Origin: RH2-MAG17b sp035945515 | GTDB taxonomy: Bacteria > Acidobacteriota > Terriglobia > UBA7540 | DNA length: 7,297 bases | Direction of reading: 5' to 3' | NCBI GenBank assembly: GCA_035945515.1 | Contig: DASZAE010000010.1 | Coordinates: forward strand, 1-7,297 | In this document: in pieces, positions 6,106 to 7,297 of the stretch | Position numbering within the stretch: the stretch's first letter is position 1 | Layout of the letters: every line of letters starts with the position of its first letter | The notes under the pieces: generated by a model | What the model was told of the DNA's origin: nothing | What the model saw: the letters and a program-made list of their open reading frames with translations, nothing else | Databases searched by the model: none | Position numbers and translations under genes: made by a program

Positions 6106-7146
6106 ATGCGTTATCAAGACGCTGGCGTCAGCTTCGCGGCGGCGCGGCGCGCCAAATCCCGCATAAAAGCGTTAGCGCGGCGGACATATCATGCGCGCGT
6201 TCTGGGTGAAGTGGGCGCTTTTGGCGGCTTCTGCTCGCTTGCCGGCCTGCCGCGCGACGCCGTGCTCGTGGCCAGCGCCGACGGCGTGGGCACCAAACTG
6301 AAAATCGCTTTCGAGATGGACCGCCATTCCACCGTTGGCGCGGACCTGGTGAACCATTGCGTGAACGATATCGCGGTGCACGGCGCAGAGCCGCTTTTTT
6401 TTCTGGATTATCTGGCCACAGGCCAGATGCGCCCTGCCACCGTGGTCGAAATCGTGCGTGGGATCACCAACGCCTGCCGCGCGACAGGATGCGCGCTCAT
6501 CGGAGGCGAGACGGCTGAGATGCCGGGGTTTTATCCCGCGCAAGAATACGATCTTGCGGGGACCATCGTCGGCTGGGTGCGCCGGAGTAAAATCCTGGAT
6601 GGCCGCCGCATCCGCCCAGGCGACGCCATCGTGGGCCTTCCCTCGCTCGGTCTCCACACCAATGGCTACTCGCTGGCGCGCAAGGTGCTGCTCGAAAAGG
6701 CGAAGCTGAAGTTGACGCAGCGCATCCCTAAGCTTGGCCGCGCGCTTGGAGAAGAACTGCTCGCGCCGCACCGCTGCTACTGGCCTACCGTCCGCCCATT
6801 GCTCGAAAAGGGACTGCTGAATGGGTTAGTTCACGTCACTGGCGGCGGCATCACCGATAACACGCCCCGCATTCTTCCGCGCGGATGCCAAGCGGAAATT
6901 TTCAGCGGCGCGTGGCCCCGCTTGCCCATCTTTGATTTGATCGCCCGCCTGGGCGATGTGCCCGAAGACGAAATGCTGCGCACGTTTAACTGCGGACTCG
7001 GCATGTTGCTCATCGTTTCCAGCCGGAACCTCAGCCGTGTCATCGCCGCCCTCAAAGGAAAAAAAGAGAGGCACTGGCTCGTGGGCCGCATCCGGCCAAT
7101 TGGCCGTGGTAAACGCGGCGTGAGGTATGCCGGGCAGCCTGCCTAG
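6106..7146 (+). CDS. purM: Phosphoribosylformylglycinamidine cyclo-ligase (AIR synthetase)
   Basis: Catalyses ATP-dependent closure of FGAM to aminoimidazole ribonucleotide, step five of de novo purine synthesis, in the cytoplasm. From the ATG at 6106 it is 346 residues, the usual family length, and begins MRYQDAGV, matching the conserved Y-x2-AGV opening. Other family motifs follow in order: SADGVGTKLK (57-66; most homologues have STDGVGTK), GADLVNHCVNDI (78-89), GAEPLFFLDYLATG (93-106), GGETAEMPGFY (133-143), GLHTNGYS (182-189), APHRCYWP (220-227), VTGGGITDNTPR (244-255), and a late RTFNCGLGM segment. An in-frame TTG at 6073 would add 11 residues but has no ribosome binding site and starts eight bases from the repeat, so ATG is preferred; it too lacks a visible Shine-Dalgarno. 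It follows purF-lepB on the same strand and may share their transcript across the palindrome. Confidence 0.96.
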   Translation: MRYQDAGVSFAAARRAKSRIKALARRTYHARVLGEVGAFGGFCSLAGLPRDAVLVASADGVGTKLKIAFEMDRHSTVGADLVNHCVNDIAVHGAEPLFFLDYLATGQMRPATVVEIVRGITNACRATGCALIGGETAEMPGFYPAQEYDLAGTIVGWVRRSKILDGRRIRPGDAIVGLPSLGLHTNGYSLARKVLLEKAKLKLTQRIPKLGRALGEELLAPHRCYWPTVRPLLEKGLLNGLVHVTGGGITDNTPRILPRGCQAEIFSGAWPRLPIFDLIARLGDVPEDEMLRTFNCGLGMLLIVSSRNLSRVIAALKGKKERHWLVGRIRPIGRGKRGVRYAGQPA

Positions 7147-7173
7147 CCCCTTTTTTGCCCGCCGTAAAAACCG

Positions 7174-7209
7174 TCCCATTTATCCCATTTGTCTCAAAAG
7201 TCTCAGAGT
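7174..7209. repeat. Degenerate 9-base tandem repeat downstream of purM
   Basis: Four 9-base units follow one another: TCCCATTTA, TCCCATTTG, TCTCAAAAG, TCTCAGAGT. The first two differ at one base and the last two share TCTCA. They lie 34 bases before repeat copy 3. The words GTCCC and GTCTC recall the complement of the 7-base units after lepB. Confidence 0.5.
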
Positions 7210-7242
7210 GGCGTGCTAGGCTTTTTGTAGCGCAGCTGGCGT

Positions 7243-7297
7243 TGTAGCGGCGGCCTCTGGCCGCCGGTCTTTAATTAGTAAAAACCGGCGGCCAGAG
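7243..7297. repeat. Palindromic intergenic repeat, copy 3 (cut by window end)
   Basis: The left arm (7243-7267) is identical to the left arm of copies 1 and 2. The spacer is 17 bases (7268-7284) and related to the other spacers in the same orientation, with three substitutions and one inserted T. The right arm begins CCGGCGGCCAGAG and agrees with copy 2 for all 13 bases before the window ends. It lies about 100 bases beyond the purM stop. Confidence 0.92.

Noticed and set aside
7132..7156. GGGC/GCCC stem with a following T6 run as a purM terminator
   Set aside because: Only four base pairs around a ten-base loop, overlapping the stop codon; too weak to call although the T-run is suggestive.
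1022..7297. The repeats as a CRISPR array or as tRNA-like elements
   Set aside because: Copies are kilobases apart without spacers of regular length, and the folds are simple nested hairpins with no cloverleaf.

Overview
This GC-rich bacterial window carries five intact or partial housekeeping genes, one secreted beta-propeller gene and three copies of a dispersed palindromic repeat. The gene families (an MglA-type gliding/polarity GTPase, a VPS10/Asp-box secreted protein of a kind abundant in soil Acidobacteriota, an Fe-S type PurF) and the repeat in intergenic spaces suggest a free-living soil-type bacterium, most likely an Acidobacteriota member. That assignment is inference from gene content, not from a phylogenetic marker search.

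Layout. The left half is transcribed leftward. From right to left it holds an mglA-like GTPase (3242-2658, GTG start), gltX (2597-1101) and, after a 347-base gene-free gap, the N-terminal 251 codons of a secreted Asp-box/VPS10-like protein (753 to beyond base 1). The gap holds a decayed copy of the palindromic repeat just downstream of gltX and a candidate promoter for the secreted protein. A divergent intergenic region (3243-3537) separates this block from the rightward half. The right half holds purF (3538-5034, TTG start with a good Shine-Dalgarno), lepB (5027-5926, overlapping the end of purF) and purM (6106-7146). A perfect 25/16/25 palindromic repeat lies between lepB and purM, and a third copy follows purM and runs off the window end.

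How the genes work together. PurF (step 1) and PurM (step 5) belong to de novo IMP synthesis. LepB, sandwiched between them and overlapping purF, removes signal peptides from exported proteins and is probably co-expressed with purF. GltX charges tRNA with glutamate. The MglA-like protein is a small Ras-like polarity/motility GTPase; its usual partner MglB is not in the window.

No defence system, CRISPR array, integrase, tRNA or rRNA was seen. The most unusual element is the nested palindromic repeat family (three copies in 7.3 kb, all intergenic), together with degenerate short-period tandem words beside two of the copies.
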